A DNA stretch of 30,852 nt from Bacteroidales bacterium UBA3843 (GCA_002392745.1 DGHR01000014.1:140089-170940); one strand, 5' to 3'; positions 1 through 6,836 are shown, counted from the stretch's first letter. The notes: a model not told the origin generated them from the letters alone. Program-made: numbers and translations.

Positions 1-2049
1 GACCGCGAGGGAGAGGCTATCGCATGGCATCTGTACAACGAGTTGGATTTGCAGAAGAAGAACACACGCCGTATCGTCTTCCACGAGATAACCCAAACGG
101 CTATTCAGGAGGCCATCCTCCATCCACGTGATATAGATACCCATCTGGTGGATGCGCAGCAGGCCAGGCGTGTGCTGGACCGCATCGTCGGTTTCGAACT
201 GTCGCCGGTCCTCTGGAAGAAAGTCACCACCGGTCTGTCTGCCGGACGCGTACAGTCGGTGGCGGTCAGACTGATAGTGGAGAAGGAGCGTGAGATAGAG
301 GCTTTCCGTGCCTCCTCGGCATATCGGATTATTGCCGATTTCATCGGGGCAAATCCCGCCGATGCATCGGTGCTGCGGTGCGAACTGAACCATAAGTTCT
401 CCCATCGCAATGATGCACAGGCATTCCTGGAGTCTCTGACCACCGGACGCTTCATGATCAGCGATATCCAGCGCCGTCCTGTTCACCGTACGCCGGCGCC
501 GCCCTTCACCACCTCCACCCTGCAACAGGAGGCGGCGCGCAAACTGCATTTTCCGGTGTCGAAGACCATGCGTCTGGCGCAGTCGCTCTACGAGAGCGGA
601 CATATCACCTACATGCGTACCGATAGTGTCAACCTCTCGCATCTGGCACTGACCACCAGCCGTCAGGTCATCACCGAGCAGTACGGCGCGCAGTATGCCC
701 GGACGCGTAATTACCACACGCATTCCAAGGGGGCGCAAGAGGCGCACGAGGCCATCCGCCCGACCTATATGACCCATCTGCAGGCAGGAGCCAACCGTGA
801 CGAGCAGCGTCTGTACGAACTGATTTGGCAGCGCACGATTGCCAGTCAGATGGCGGATGCCGAGAGCGAGAAGACAACCATCGAGGTCGGTATATCCGGG
901 TGCAAATATTCGTTTGTCGCCACCGGAGAAGTTGTCTCGTTTGACGGTTTCATGCGCGTTTACGTGCAGTCGTCCGACGAGCAGGAGGAGGAACACCGTA
1001 TCCTGCCGGCCATGTCGCTCCACGAGCGGCTGCGGCTCCAGGAAGCACAGGCCATACAGACCTATACCCATCCGCCCTATCGTTTCAACGAGGCGACGCT
1101 GGTCAAACGCATGGAGGAACTGGGTATCGGGCGTCCGTCCACCTACGCGACAATCATCGAGACCATCCAGCATGTCAAATATGTGGAGCGCGGCTCCGTG
1201 GCCGGACAGAAAAGAGATACCACTATCCTCACGCTGCGCAACGGTCAGATATCCGAGCGCCGCAAGTCAGAGACCTACGGCAGCGAGACGCAACGCCTGC
1301 TGCCTACCGACCTGGGGCGTATAACCAATGATTTCCTGGTAGCTAATTTCCCGGATATACTCAGTTATGATTTCACGGCCAACGAGGAGTTGCAATTCGA
1401 CCGCATCGCCGAGGGCAAAGCCGACTGGGTGGAGACAGTGGACCGTTTCTACAAACAGTTCGAACCCATAGTTTCTTCGATTCCATCGGGAAAAGTGGCG
1501 GGTAGGCTGTTGGGCAACGACCCTGAGACCGGACTGCCGGTTATCGCCAAAATCAGCAAGATTGGGCCATGTGTCCAACTGGGAGACGCCGCCAACGACA
1601 AACCGCGTTTTGCCAGCCTGCAGAAGGGGCAGTCGCTCTTCTCCATCACGCTGCAAGACGCATTGGAACTCTTCCGCGAAGCACTGCCCAAGACGCTTGG
1701 CAGGCTCGGAGAAGAGGATGTGGTGCTGGGCGAAGGCAAATACGGGCCCTATATCCGTTACGGCAAGACGTTTATCTCTATCCCGCGCGGTACGGACCCC
1801 ATGTCCGTCACGATGGAGCAGGCGGTACAACTGATACGCGAACGCCAGGAGGCGGAGACGCCTGTCCACCAATGGGGGGACATCGCCGTGCTCCACGGAC
1901 GATACGGTGACTATATCCGTACGCCGCAAGGCAATTACCAACTGCCCAAGACAACAGATGCGGCGGCGTTGACGCAGGCTGAGGCGGAGCAGATTATTGC
2001 CACCTCGTCTCCCGCACCGCAAAAACGCTTCTACGGCAGGAAAAAATAA
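1..2049 (+). CDS. topA: DNA topoisomerase I, 3' part (5' end outside window)
   Basis: Type IA topoisomerase that relaxes negative supercoils through a 5'-phosphotyrosine intermediate. The reading frame is open from base 1, and its first residues, DREGEAIAWH, are the end of the Toprim acidic motif, so the gene starts upstream of the window; the in-frame TTG at 43 is not the start. The active-site tyrosine is in ITYMRTDSV (Tyr codon 610-612). KRMEELGIGRPSTYA at about 1108-1150 is the conserved motif of the central domain. The C-terminus has glycine/tyrosine-rich Toprim-associated repeats (GKYGPYIRYGKTF, then HGRYGDYIRTPQGNY) and no cysteine zinc ribbons, which suits Bacteroidota TopA rather than the E. 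coli form. The stop is followed closely by a strong hairpin terminator. Confidence 0.96.
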   Translation, partial: DREGEAIAWHLYNELDLQKKNTRRIVFHEITQTAIQEAILHPRDIDTHLVDAQQARRVLDRIVGFELSPVLWKKVTTGLSAGRVQSVAVRLIVEKEREIEAFRASSAYRIIADFIGANPADASVLRCELNHKFSHRNDAQAFLESLTTGRFMISDIQRRPVHRTPAPPFTTSTLQQEAARKLHFPVSKTMRLAQSLYESGHITYMRTDSVNLSHLALTTSRQVITEQYGAQYARTRNYHTHSKGAQEAHEAIRPTYMTHLQAGANRDEQRLYELIWQRTIASQMADAESEKTTIEVGISGCKYSFVATGEVVSFDGFMRVYVQSSDEQEEEHRILPAMSLHERLRLQEAQAIQTYTHPPYRFNEATLVKRMEELGIGRPSTYATIIETIQHVKYVERGSVAGQKRDTTILTLRNGQISERRKSETYGSETQRLLPTDLGRITNDFLVANFPDILSYDFTANEELQFDRIAEGKADWVETVDRFYKQFEPIVSSIPSGKVAGRLLGNDPETGLPVIAKISKIGPCVQLGDAANDKPRFASLQKGQSLFSITLQDALELFREALPKTLGRLGEEDVVLGEGKYGPYIRYGKTFISIPRGTDPMSVTMEQAVQLIRERQEAETPVHQWGDIAVLHGRYGDYIRTPQGNYQLPKTTDAAALTQAEAEQIIATSSPAPQKRFYGRKK

Positions 2050-2072
2050 TCTTCCGCAGACATAAATACACA

Positions 2073-2100
2073 AAAAGGACAGCCGTTCAGCTGTCCTTTT
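2073..2100. terminator. Rho-independent terminator after topA
   Basis: An 11-bp perfect stem (AAAAGGACAGC, 2073-2083, with GCTGTCCTTTT, 2090-2100) around a 6-nt loop, ending in T4 on the plus strand and A5 at its left edge. It is 24 bases after the topA stop. Its symmetry would let it stop transcription from both sides. Confidence 0.85.
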
Positions 2101-2220
2101 GTCGAGAAGTAATCGTGCCCATGGGGCTAAGAAGAGGCGACTCGAGAATTGCACCTGCAATAATCGTTCGAGCGTTCATCGCGAGATAAGAACCCCGAGG
2201 GCGGAGAGTCGCCACACACA

Positions 2221-2248
2221 AAAAGGACAGCCGTTCAGCTGTCCTTTT
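2221..2248 (-). terminator. Terminator of the tRNA-Pro gene
   Basis: Second copy of the 11-bp hairpin (2221-2231 with 2238-2248). Read on the minus strand it starts two bases after the tRNA 3' end and finishes in T5, so it is placed to end the tRNA transcript. Confidence 0.85.
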
Positions 2249-2249
2249 G

Positions 2250-2322
2250 TCGAGAAGAGGCGACTCGAACGCCCGACCCCCACGTCCCGAACGTGGTGCG
2301 CTACCAACTGCGCTACTTCTCG
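2250..2322 (-). tRNA. tRNA-Pro, anticodon CGG
   Basis: On the minus strand the sequence folds into a full cloverleaf. The acceptor stem is CGAGAAG with CTTCTCG (7 bp), the D-arm stem GCGC/GCGC with loop AGTTGGTA, and the anticodon stem CCACG/CGTGG around loop TTCGGGA, giving anticodon CGG. The T-arm is GGGCG/CGCCT (one G-U pair) with loop TTCGAGT. The discriminator is A. CCA is not encoded, as the next bases are CAAAAG. It is transcribed from a consensus promoter more than 200 bases upstream and ends at the adjacent hairpin. Reading frames drawn across this stretch on either strand are artefacts of the tRNA. Confidence 0.95.
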
Positions 2323-2327
2323 ATTTT

Positions 2328-2473
2328 CGGGGCATCCGAAAATCTCGGAGTCCCTCGACAGTACGTTATTTTCTTGGTCATAAAGCAGGGAACCCCTCCC
2401 TCCTTTACTCCCGAAAATAATCTTCTGTCTTCGTGAGTTCTCGTTCGCGGGGCATCCGAAAATCTCGGAGTCC
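2328..2473 (-). repeat. 26-bp direct repeat in the tRNA-Pro leader
   Basis: 2328-2353 and 2448-2473 are the same 26 bases, exactly 120 bp apart. On the minus strand each copy contains the small hairpin CCGA-gattt-TCGG. The promoter-distal copy ends five bases before the mature tRNA 5' end. After the promoter-proximal copy the sequence CGAGAACTCACG resembles the start of the tRNA (CGAGAAGTAGCG), which suggests an old duplication of the tRNA 5' flank. No gene is visible in the leader. Confidence 0.8.
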
Positions 2474-2549
2474 ACGGAATGCTTTTCACAAAAGCGGTTT
2501 TTCAACCTTTTTTTCTCGGCATTACATGCCTTCGATTAAAAAGCGGGTG

Positions 2550-2580
2550 CAAAGGTACTGCTTTTTTTTGATATACGCAA
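2550..2580 (-). promoter_or_regulatory. Promoter for tRNA-Pro
   Basis: Minus strand: -7 box TACCTTTG (2550-2557) and -33 TTG (2578-2580) with 20 nt between, the Bacteroidota housekeeping pattern. It predicts a leader of about 220 nt before the tRNA. Just upstream on this strand is a small hairpin, CGAA-cata-TTCG (2599-2610), followed by T7; it may be a weak terminator for the gene at 2680-4095. 2611-2679 shows nothing else. Confidence 0.8.
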
Positions 2581-2679
2581 ATAAAAAAAGGAAAAAAACG
2601 AATATGTTCGCATTTTTCCTTTCTCTGGCAGCGGATTTTGCGCTCTGACAGGCTGATTGATGGGTCTGCCGGTTCTCCG

Positions 2680-4095
2680 TCAACGCAGTTCTGCGGCAGC
2701 GGATGCGCCTGTGATAGTGTACAGTTGTCCGCCGCGGAGGATATACAGTTGTCCGTTATACATTATTTTTCGCGTATGCGTGTGCGCGTTGGCGGCAGTC
2801 TCTTCCATCGCCGTCGTGCCCTTGGCGGGACGTACGTAGTGTGCATCCGTCCGTACGTCGCGCACGCCCGGTTTGCCCAGGTACAGAGGGTTGGCTTTGT
2901 CGTTCAGCAGCAGACCGTTCACACTGATTTTTTGTCCGATGAGTTCGGGGCTTTCTGCTACATTCAGTGCCGCTCTGGCGTTATCGCTTATCTGTACGGT
3001 CACGTACCGGCTGTCGTCTTTCTCGTCGGGTGTGGCAGCCAGTACAAGCGACTGCCGGTCGGTATAGCTGATGCCGTCGTAGTTGCCGTTCTCCTGGTTG
3101 TTGTATCGTTTCACGCCGCCCAGCACGTAGCCGGTCACCCAATAGCGTGTGCCGGTCCATACCGTGCCTTCGTTGGCTGCCAGAGTGATTACATCCGTAC
3201 AGGTGTAGGGGTCGCTTTTGGTGCCGGCGCCCTGCAGACTCAGGTCCGCGACCTCCATCAGTATGGTCACGCGTTTCTCCACGGTCCCGTGGGTCTTCCG
3301 GTCGCTGCTGCGCAGGTACAGATAACATCCGTGCTGTCCGGCGGATGCGCCGGCGAGACAGGTCACGGTCAGTTCGCCGCCTTCGTCCGGCAGAGTGCTG
3401 CTGCTCACTTCGAACAGACTTGATTCGCCGTCCTCCAGCGTGGCGCTGATACCGCCCGTCAGGTTCGCACCCTCAATATGCAGCGTGCGCTGCAAGGCTT
3501 TATAACTGCGGCCCAGCAGCCCGAAATCAACGGTCGAACCTTCCACTGTGCGGATGGCACCTACCGTCGGGTCAACCGGACGCACATAGACCTCGTCCAA
3601 GAAGAACCGATGTTTGTTCATCGAGCTGAATGTCACGCGTATCTTGCCGCCCGTGATATCCGAGATACGGACGGTGATGTCGGTCCATTGGTGTTTCTTC
3701 AGGGTGTAAACGGTCGGGTCGGAAGTGCTACCGCCCCGGATGGTGAGATAGAACAGGGAGTCGCCTTCCCATGGGGCGACGCGGAAACTCAGCACGGCTT
3801 CGTTCTCGCAGGCTATCTCCGGCGTGGTGGCGGAACCTTGTTTGGCGGATGTGCCGACCTTCAGACACTGCAGTCCGGCGTTGCAATAGGTGAAGTCCCA
3901 TTCCGGCGCGTCCTGGTAGATGGCTGTTGCAGTGGCGATATCGCCGCCCCATTGGTTGTCATTTCCTCCGGTGTAACCGTAGTTTTCGTCTTCTTCGTCG
4001 TAGCAACGGCTGAATCCCTCGTAGTAGATGGGTTCGGTAGCCATCGCGCTGCCTGCCAGCAGGGCGGCAGTCCATAAAATCAGTATTTTTCTCAT
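2680..4095 (-). CDS. Secreted DUF6359-domain protein with C-terminal sorting-like tail
   Basis: 471 residues; specific role unknown. It starts with a clear signal peptide (MRKILILWTAALLAGSAMA, then TEP). Residues ~25-175 look like a jelly-roll module of the carbohydrate-binding or 'choice-of-anchor' kind, ending FFLDEVYVRP. Residues ~180-290 look like an Ig-like beta-sandwich. Residues ~292-415 match DUF6359: GTKSDPYTCTDVITLA, then WVTGYVLGGV, then QISDNARAALNV, then LGKPGVRDV. The last ~30 residues, KIMYNGQLYILRGGQLYTIT, share a pattern with the end of the BspA-like protein at 8777-14287, suggesting the same export or anchoring route, perhaps type IX secretion (inference). It appears to be expressed from the promoter of the ruined xpt gene just upstream. 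Start ATG at 4093-4095. Confidence 0.88.
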   Translation of the reverse strand: MRKILILWTAALLAGSAMATEPIYYEGFSRCYDEEDENYGYTGGNDNQWGGDIATATAIYQDAPEWDFTYCNAGLQCLKVGTSAKQGSATTPEIACENEAVLSFRVAPWEGDSLFYLTIRGGSTSDPTVYTLKKHQWTDITVRISDITGGKIRVTFSSMNKHRFFLDEVYVRPVDPTVGAIRTVEGSTVDFGLLGRSYKALQRTLHIEGANLTGGISATLEDGESSLFEVSSSTLPDEGGELTVTCLAGASAGQHGCYLYLRSSDRKTHGTVEKRVTILMEVADLSLQGAGTKSDPYTCTDVITLAANEGTVWTGTRYWVTGYVLGGVKRYNNQENGNYDGISYTDRQSLVLAATPDEKDDSRYVTVQISDNARAALNVAESPELIGQKISVNGLLLNDKANPLYLGKPGVRDVRTDAHYVRPAKGTTAMEETAANAHTHTRKIMYNGQLYILRGGQLYTITGASAAAELR

Positions 4096-4135
4096 GGTTG
4101 TAATTGTTTTGTGTCGTTTTTAGGGGGCGGTGTGC

Positions 4136-4296
4136 TCACTGCACCTCCATCGTGTTGTCCTCGCGGATGCGGCTAATTCCTCGGCGCAGTGCATCATCAG
4201 CTCCGGGTCCAGCTGGTGGTTCAGAAAACTGTTGACTATCACCACATTGCCTTCCGCTTTGGCGCTGCCATCCCGCAGACTGCGTTGTTTCAGTTC
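4136..4296 (-). pseudogene. xpt: Remnant of xanthine phosphoribosyltransferase (xpt)
   Basis: Minus strand from 4293: LKQRSLRDGSAKAEGNVV followed by IVNSFLNHQLDPELMMHCAE. This is the start of xanthine phosphoribosyltransferase, whose conserved text is close to VDSFLNHQIDPELM. The frame has no start codon (TAA at 4297-4299, where ATG is expected). After ~40 codons the match stops. In another frame ISRIREDNTMEVQ then a stop (4136-4138) looks like the enzyme's C-terminal tail, which would mean about 140 central codons were deleted. A consensus promoter survives immediately upstream. The N-terminal match is strong; the C-terminal assignment is tentative. Confidence 0.72.
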
Positions 4297-4320
4297 TTAT
4301 TGGTAAATCATTTGCGGGTA

Positions 4321-4351
4321 CAAAGGTACGACAAATATTGCGCATATGCAA
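4321..4351 (-). promoter_or_regulatory. Surviving xpt promoter, now upstream of the DUF6359 gene
   Basis: Minus strand -7 TACCTTTG (4321-4328), -33 TTG (4349-4351), 20-nt spacing. The xpt remnant begins ~25 bases downstream and the next intact gene starts at 4095, so the decayed coding sequence now serves as a ~220-nt leader. Confidence 0.75.
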
Positions 4352-4454
4352 GAATATAATGCAGAAATTAAGAAAAAGTAGAGAAAAATGCGGCGGTGCG
4401 GAAGTTACGACACTGCCCATGGGGCAGAAAAAGAAGAAACACCCCGCGTGTAAA

Positions 4455-4480
4455 GGGGGCGTTTCCTCCTTGGGGCCCCC
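4455..4480 (-). terminator. Possible terminator of the small-gene cassette
   Basis: GGGGGC (4455-4460) pairs with GCCCCC (4475-4480); on the minus strand it is followed by TTTACAC. The stem is GC-rich but the T-run is short. It lies 110 bases after the stop of the 4589-4975 gene. The rest of 4352-4588 shows no gene. Confidence 0.4.
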
Positions 4481-4588
4481 AGCGTAAACGACCCTTGTCT
4501 GGAAGTGTTTGCGATGGGGAGAGCGGGCAGCCCCGAATGCCCTAATGACGATGCGGTCGTCAGTCAATGCATGAGGGTGCTGAACGCG

Positions 4589-4975
4589 TTACCCGTTATG
4601 CGCTTCCTCGTACGCTTGCTTCTCCAGCGAGAAGAGGTACGCACGCATGGTCTTCTTGCCGGTCTCGCGCTGCGCGAGGAATGCCTCGGTGTCCGCAGCT
4701 ATCTTCGACAAGTCCTTGCGGCGTGCGGTCACGGCTGTGCAGATAGCGCCGAACTTCTCGCGCTGCGCCTGTTCCTTGGCGGTCAAGGCGGTGGTGCGTT
4801 TGTAGCGGTCTGCGTCGAACGAGTAGATGCGTTGGCAGTTGGGGTTCTCGCTTTCTGCGATGCGGTGAACGGCTACAAGGTAGTTGCCGTGGTTGTGTCC
4901 GTTTTGTTTTTTCGGTCGTTTCATGGCTCCGCTGATGGTTTCGATACCTGCGGGGCCGACTTTCATAATAGCCAT
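4589..4975 (-). CDS. Small basic protein of a Bacteroidales accessory family, unknown function
   Basis: 128 residues starting MAIMKVGPAGIETISGAMKR. I chose this ATG (4973-4975) over the upstream in-frame one because the ten extra residues (lysine and cysteine codons from a poly-A stretch) look like leader. The protein is rich in Lys and Arg, without signal peptide or membrane segment. Its layout follows the 95-residue product at 5955-6242: an 'ISG' turn near the N-terminus, a basic strand, then R-x-T-x-L-[ST]-x-x-E and a helix. Both recall the N-terminus of the DUF6266 type, but that link is from memory and weak. I do not assign a function. Confidence 0.7.
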   Translation of the reverse strand: MAIMKVGPAGIETISGAMKRPKKQNGHNHGNYLVAVHRIAESENPNCQRIYSFDADRYKRTTALTAKEQAQREKFGAICTAVTARRKDLSKIAADTEAFLAQRETGKKTMRAYLFSLEKQAYEEAHNG

Positions 4976-5025
4976 ATTGCTTCGGCATTTTTTTTTGCCG
5001 AGCAAGACCGCCCTTGGGGCTGTAA

Positions 5026-5057
5026 GACCGCTACGCTGTAGGACCGCTACGCTGTAG
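5026..5057. repeat. Two tandem 16-bp repeats
   Basis: GACCGCTACGCTGTAG occurs twice in tandem (5026-5041, 5042-5057), followed by GAC. A diverged stretch, gaccgcccttggggctgtaa (5006-5025), precedes them. Read on the minus strand the set contains TTACAGCCCCAAGGGC, close to the hairpin sequence at 6700-6715 on the other side of the cassette. There are too few copies and no spacers for a CRISPR array. 5058-5257 shows no gene. Confidence 0.7.
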
Positions 5058-5257
5058 GACTTTCTTGTTCGGAGCCCTCTATGCCGATTGAGAGGGAAAA
5101 AATAGTTAATAATCAGGTTTACTGTTTCTCGCCACGGTAGGTTTCCGCGCTTGCGCTACGGCTCAGAATGATTCGCGACCTTGTCGCTCATATAATCTTT
5201 CGCCGTGCACTACGCTTTCCCCATCGGGTGCACTGTGTTAGCGCCCGTCGGGGACCC

Positions 5258-5431
5258 CTAACGCTCTCGCGTTCCTTCGTAACGCTCGATTGTTTTGGTC
5301 ATGATGGTGGTTGTCGTGTCGCCATGCTGCACATAGCTTGCAGTGGTCGTCACCACGCGTGTCGCTGTGCAGGATGCCATCACAAGGGACAAAGTCACAA
5401 AGGACAATGTACAAAGAATCAGTTTTTTCAT
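5258..5431 (-). CDS. 57-residue lipoprotein, function unknown
   Basis: Minus strand from ATG 5429-5431. The N-terminus MKKLILCTLSFVTLSLVMAS runs into Cys21, giving a lipobox (VMASC) for lipidation. The mature part is about 37 residues and threonine-rich (TATRVVTTTASYVQHGDTTT), ending YEGTRER. Small Thr-rich lipoproteins of this kind occur in Bacteroidales genomes, but I know of no role. It has a consensus promoter (5623-5654) and a hairpin just before its start. It is shorter than most gene-finding cut-offs, and a larger antisense frame over it (plus strand, 5168-5473) looks spurious. Confidence 0.72.
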   Translation of the reverse strand: MKKLILCTLSFVTLSLVMASCTATRVVTTTASYVQHGDTTTTIMTKTIERYEGTRER

Positions 5432-5447
5432 AGTCAGGTTGGTTGTT

Positions 5448-5468
5448 ATCCGCCATGCATAGGCGGAT
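5448..5468 (-). promoter_or_regulatory. Hairpin 16 bases before the lipoprotein start
   Basis: ATCCGCC (5448-5454) and GGCGGAT (5462-5468) form a perfect 7-bp stem around ATGCATA. It lies in the leader of the lipoprotein mRNA at ribosome-standby distance. There is no T-run, so it is not a terminator; it may affect translation or RNA stability. Confidence 0.5.
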
Positions 5469-5622
5469 GGTAAAAATGTTAAGCGCGCTGCGAGGCGGCC
5501 GGAAAGTCCGGACTATCCAGACCGCTTCGCTCTTCCGGAATGCTCCTTTTTCCGCTGCCGCCACTGAGAGCAGGCGATAGACGCAGCGACTGCGGATTAT
5601 CCTATCTAACCGAAAGACGGTG

Positions 5623-5654
5623 CAAAGGTAGTGCTTTTTAGCGGAACGGGCAAA
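5623..5654 (-). promoter_or_regulatory. Promoter for the 57-residue lipoprotein
   Basis: Minus strand -7 TACCTTTG (5623-5630) and -33 TTTG (5651-5654) with 20 nt between. It predicts a structured leader of ~190 nt (5432-5617) that includes GTCCGGAC and the hairpin at 5448-5468. Confidence 0.75.
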
Positions 5655-5689
5655 TTTCTGATTCCGCAAACCACCTTTGAAAGTGTTTT

Positions 5690-5911
5690 TTAGATAAACA
5701 TATACCCGCAATAGTTCGCAAAGTCTCGTGCCATCGTCAGAGTGATCCATCCCCTCCGCTTGACATCGCTCAGCCAGTTGACAGTATGTTTGCGGTGTTT
5801 GCACCAGCCGTACAGCAGGACATCGAACGCGAAATCAGGATGGCGATAAAACATTCGCGATTGCAGCCGTTCCTTCAGTAAGGCGAGCAGTATTTTTTGT
5901 TCCTTTTTCAT
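5690..5911 (-). CDS. 73-residue protein of the small-gene cassette, unknown function
   Basis: MKKEQKILLALLKERLQSRM, then a Trp/Tyr/His-rich half containing YGWCKHRKHTVNWLSDVKRR and ending FANYCGYMFI. There is no signal peptide. The basic, aromatic C-terminal half with two predicted helices could bind nucleic acid, but no known motif is seen. The stop is 36 bases before the -33 box of the lipoprotein promoter, and the gene upstream (5955-6242) ends 43 bases before its start, so it is probably transcribed with that gene. The spacer 5912-5954 contains a short repeated word, TCTTACTTGCC, in several near-copies. Confidence 0.65.
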   Translation of the reverse strand: MKKEQKILLALLKERLQSRMFYRHPDFAFDVLLYGWCKHRKHTVNWLSDVKRRGWITLTMARDFANYCGYMFI

Positions 5912-5954
5912 AGATTGAGTCCGAGTTGCCTCTTACTTGCCTCTTACTTTACTC

Positions 5955-6242
5955 TTACTTGCCTCTTAGGAGTGTGTTATTTTTTATTTCCAAAGACACT
6001 TCCTGCCAGATGATATTTTTAGGGCGTTTGTCTCCAGCCCGCATTCGTTTAGCGACCTCTGAGGCGATGAGTGCAAAATTTGTCCGCGTAGTCTTTTCTG
6101 CCTCAGACAGAGGTGTTGAGCGCTCTGCTTTGTGATAAAGATACGCTTTGGTAGTGCCATTTCTGTAGGTTTTGTAGAGCATGTTACCGAGTCTTCCGGA
6201 GATAGATGTGACAGTACCGTTGACGAGTGTTACTTTAGCCAT
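5955..6242 (-). CDS. 95-residue basic protein, 'ISGRLGN' family
   Basis: MAKVTLVNGTVTSISGRLGN, followed by MLYKTYRNGTTKAYLYHKAE, then a charged helix (LSEAEKTTRTNFALIASEVA). The motif pattern ISGxxGN-x-[VL]-[YF]-[KY]-T-x-x-[NG]-G is common in small, often phage- or element-associated Bacteroidota proteins (DUF6266-like; from memory). It parallels the product at 4589-4975. There is no signal peptide or membrane segment. It is preceded by the 120-residue gene, with a gap of 21 bases, so the two are probably one operon. Confidence 0.72.
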   Translation of the reverse strand: MAKVTLVNGTVTSISGRLGNMLYKTYRNGTTKAYLYHKAERSTPLSEAEKTTRTNFALIASEVAKRMRAGDKRPKNIIWQEVSLEIKNNTLLRGK

Positions 6243-6263
6243 AATTGTTCATGTTTTTTAATT

Positions 6264-6626
6264 TTACATAAAATGATGAATAGTCAGACCGTATGCTTCT
6301 GCGTCTGCGCGGGTGCAGGTCTTGTAGGTCTGCGTGGCGTCGTCGAGAGCGACCGCCAGAGGTATGTGCTGTGCGAGGGCACATCCTGTTTGCGCCGGTG
6401 TGAGCCATTGCGGTTGCGGGTCTGCGCGGATGAGGTAGAAATAAGGATTGGCGGTGTGGTTTTTGGATTGTCCGCCGGCAGTCTGCTCCGTATGGAGGTG
6501 GTAGATGATTCGCCGCCGTCGGAGGTTGTCCATGTCGTTCCATAGTTTCTCGCAAGCGCGGTAACGGTTGCGGTACTCAGGTAGCGGAGCATAGAGCCGC
6601 CAAAAGTCGTAAAACGAGTTGTCCAT
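6264..6626 (-). CDS. 120-residue protein with replication-protein-like FW...NPYFYL pattern
   Basis: MDNSFYDFWRLYAPLPEYRN, then a tryptophan-containing helix (RACEKLWNDMDNLRRRRIIY), then HTANPYFYLIRADPQPQWLT and a C-terminus ending ADAEAYGLTIHHFM. The 'FWxxY ... R-A-C-x-x-W ... R-x-x-I ... NPYFYL' arrangement resembles the C-terminal segment of some phage and plasmid replication-initiation proteins ('FW..YP....A...W' to 'HPATWL'). That is a pattern resemblance only. It is the first gene of the cassette on the minus strand. Confidence 0.7.
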   Translation of the reverse strand: MDNSFYDFWRLYAPLPEYRNRYRACEKLWNDMDNLRRRRIIYHLHTEQTAGGQSKNHTANPYFYLIRADPQPQWLTPAQTGCALAQHIPLAVALDDATQTYKTCTRADAEAYGLTIHHFM

Positions 6627-6678
6627 AAACAGATTATTAAACTTTAAAAAAATATCTCCGCCACACGTAAGTGTCTCT

Positions 6679-6715
6679 ACAGTCCTATGGACTGTGGCTA
6701 CAGCCCAAGGGCTGT
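6679..6715. repeat. Pair of adjacent hairpins (REP-like)
   Basis: Two perfect 7-bp stems side by side: ACAGTCC-tat-GGACTGT (6679-6695) and ACAGCCC-aa-GGGCTGT (6700-6715), joined by GGCT and flanked by CCACAC and GTGGTGGG. They lie ~50 bases before the first cassette gene. No T-run follows on either strand. 6716-6836 shows no gene. Confidence 0.7.
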
Positions 6716-6836
6716 GGTGGGAGTTTCTTTGTTAATTCTTTTTTGCTTCTTTTTTCTTATCGGCTTTCTTTTGTCGCGTTCGACAATGCGGTGTGCATTG
6801 GTTTATACCGTTCCACTAAATATAGGAATCCGACGA

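Larger units (their letters stand above)
2070..2257. repeat. 40-bp direct duplication: terminator plus tRNA 3' edge
   Basis: 2070-2109 and 2218-2257 are identical over 40 bp, 148 bp apart. The repeat contains the whole hairpin terminator plus the last seven bases of the tRNA-Pro acceptor stem. A second shared word, AGAAGAGGCGACTCGA (2130-2145 and 2253-2268), covers more of the tRNA 3' end. The left copy therefore looks like a decayed partial duplication of the tRNA 3' end with its terminator. The DNA between (2111-2217) has no convincing reading frame, but it is closed by an inverted pair GGCGACTC (2136-2143) / GAGTCGCC (2206-2213). Confidence 0.85.

Noticed and set aside
2176..2505. 109-codon minus-strand frame with a repeated DSEIFGCP peptide
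   Set aside because: It crosses the tRNA-Pro gene and the 26-bp leader repeat, so the repeated peptide is only a translation of the DNA repeat.
4136..4567. 143-codon minus-strand frame as an intact gene
   Set aside because: Its first half crosses the promoter at 4321-4351, and its end is the out-of-frame xpt tail; better explained as a pseudogene remnant.
5026..5057. Tandem 16-bp repeats as a CRISPR remnant
   Set aside because: Only two units, directly adjacent without spacers, and no cas genes in the window.
5238..5804. 188-codon minus-strand frame
   Set aside because: It overlaps the promoter and leader of the 57-residue lipoprotein gene and the end of the 73-residue gene in another frame; the lipoprotein frame has a proper signal peptide and lipobox.
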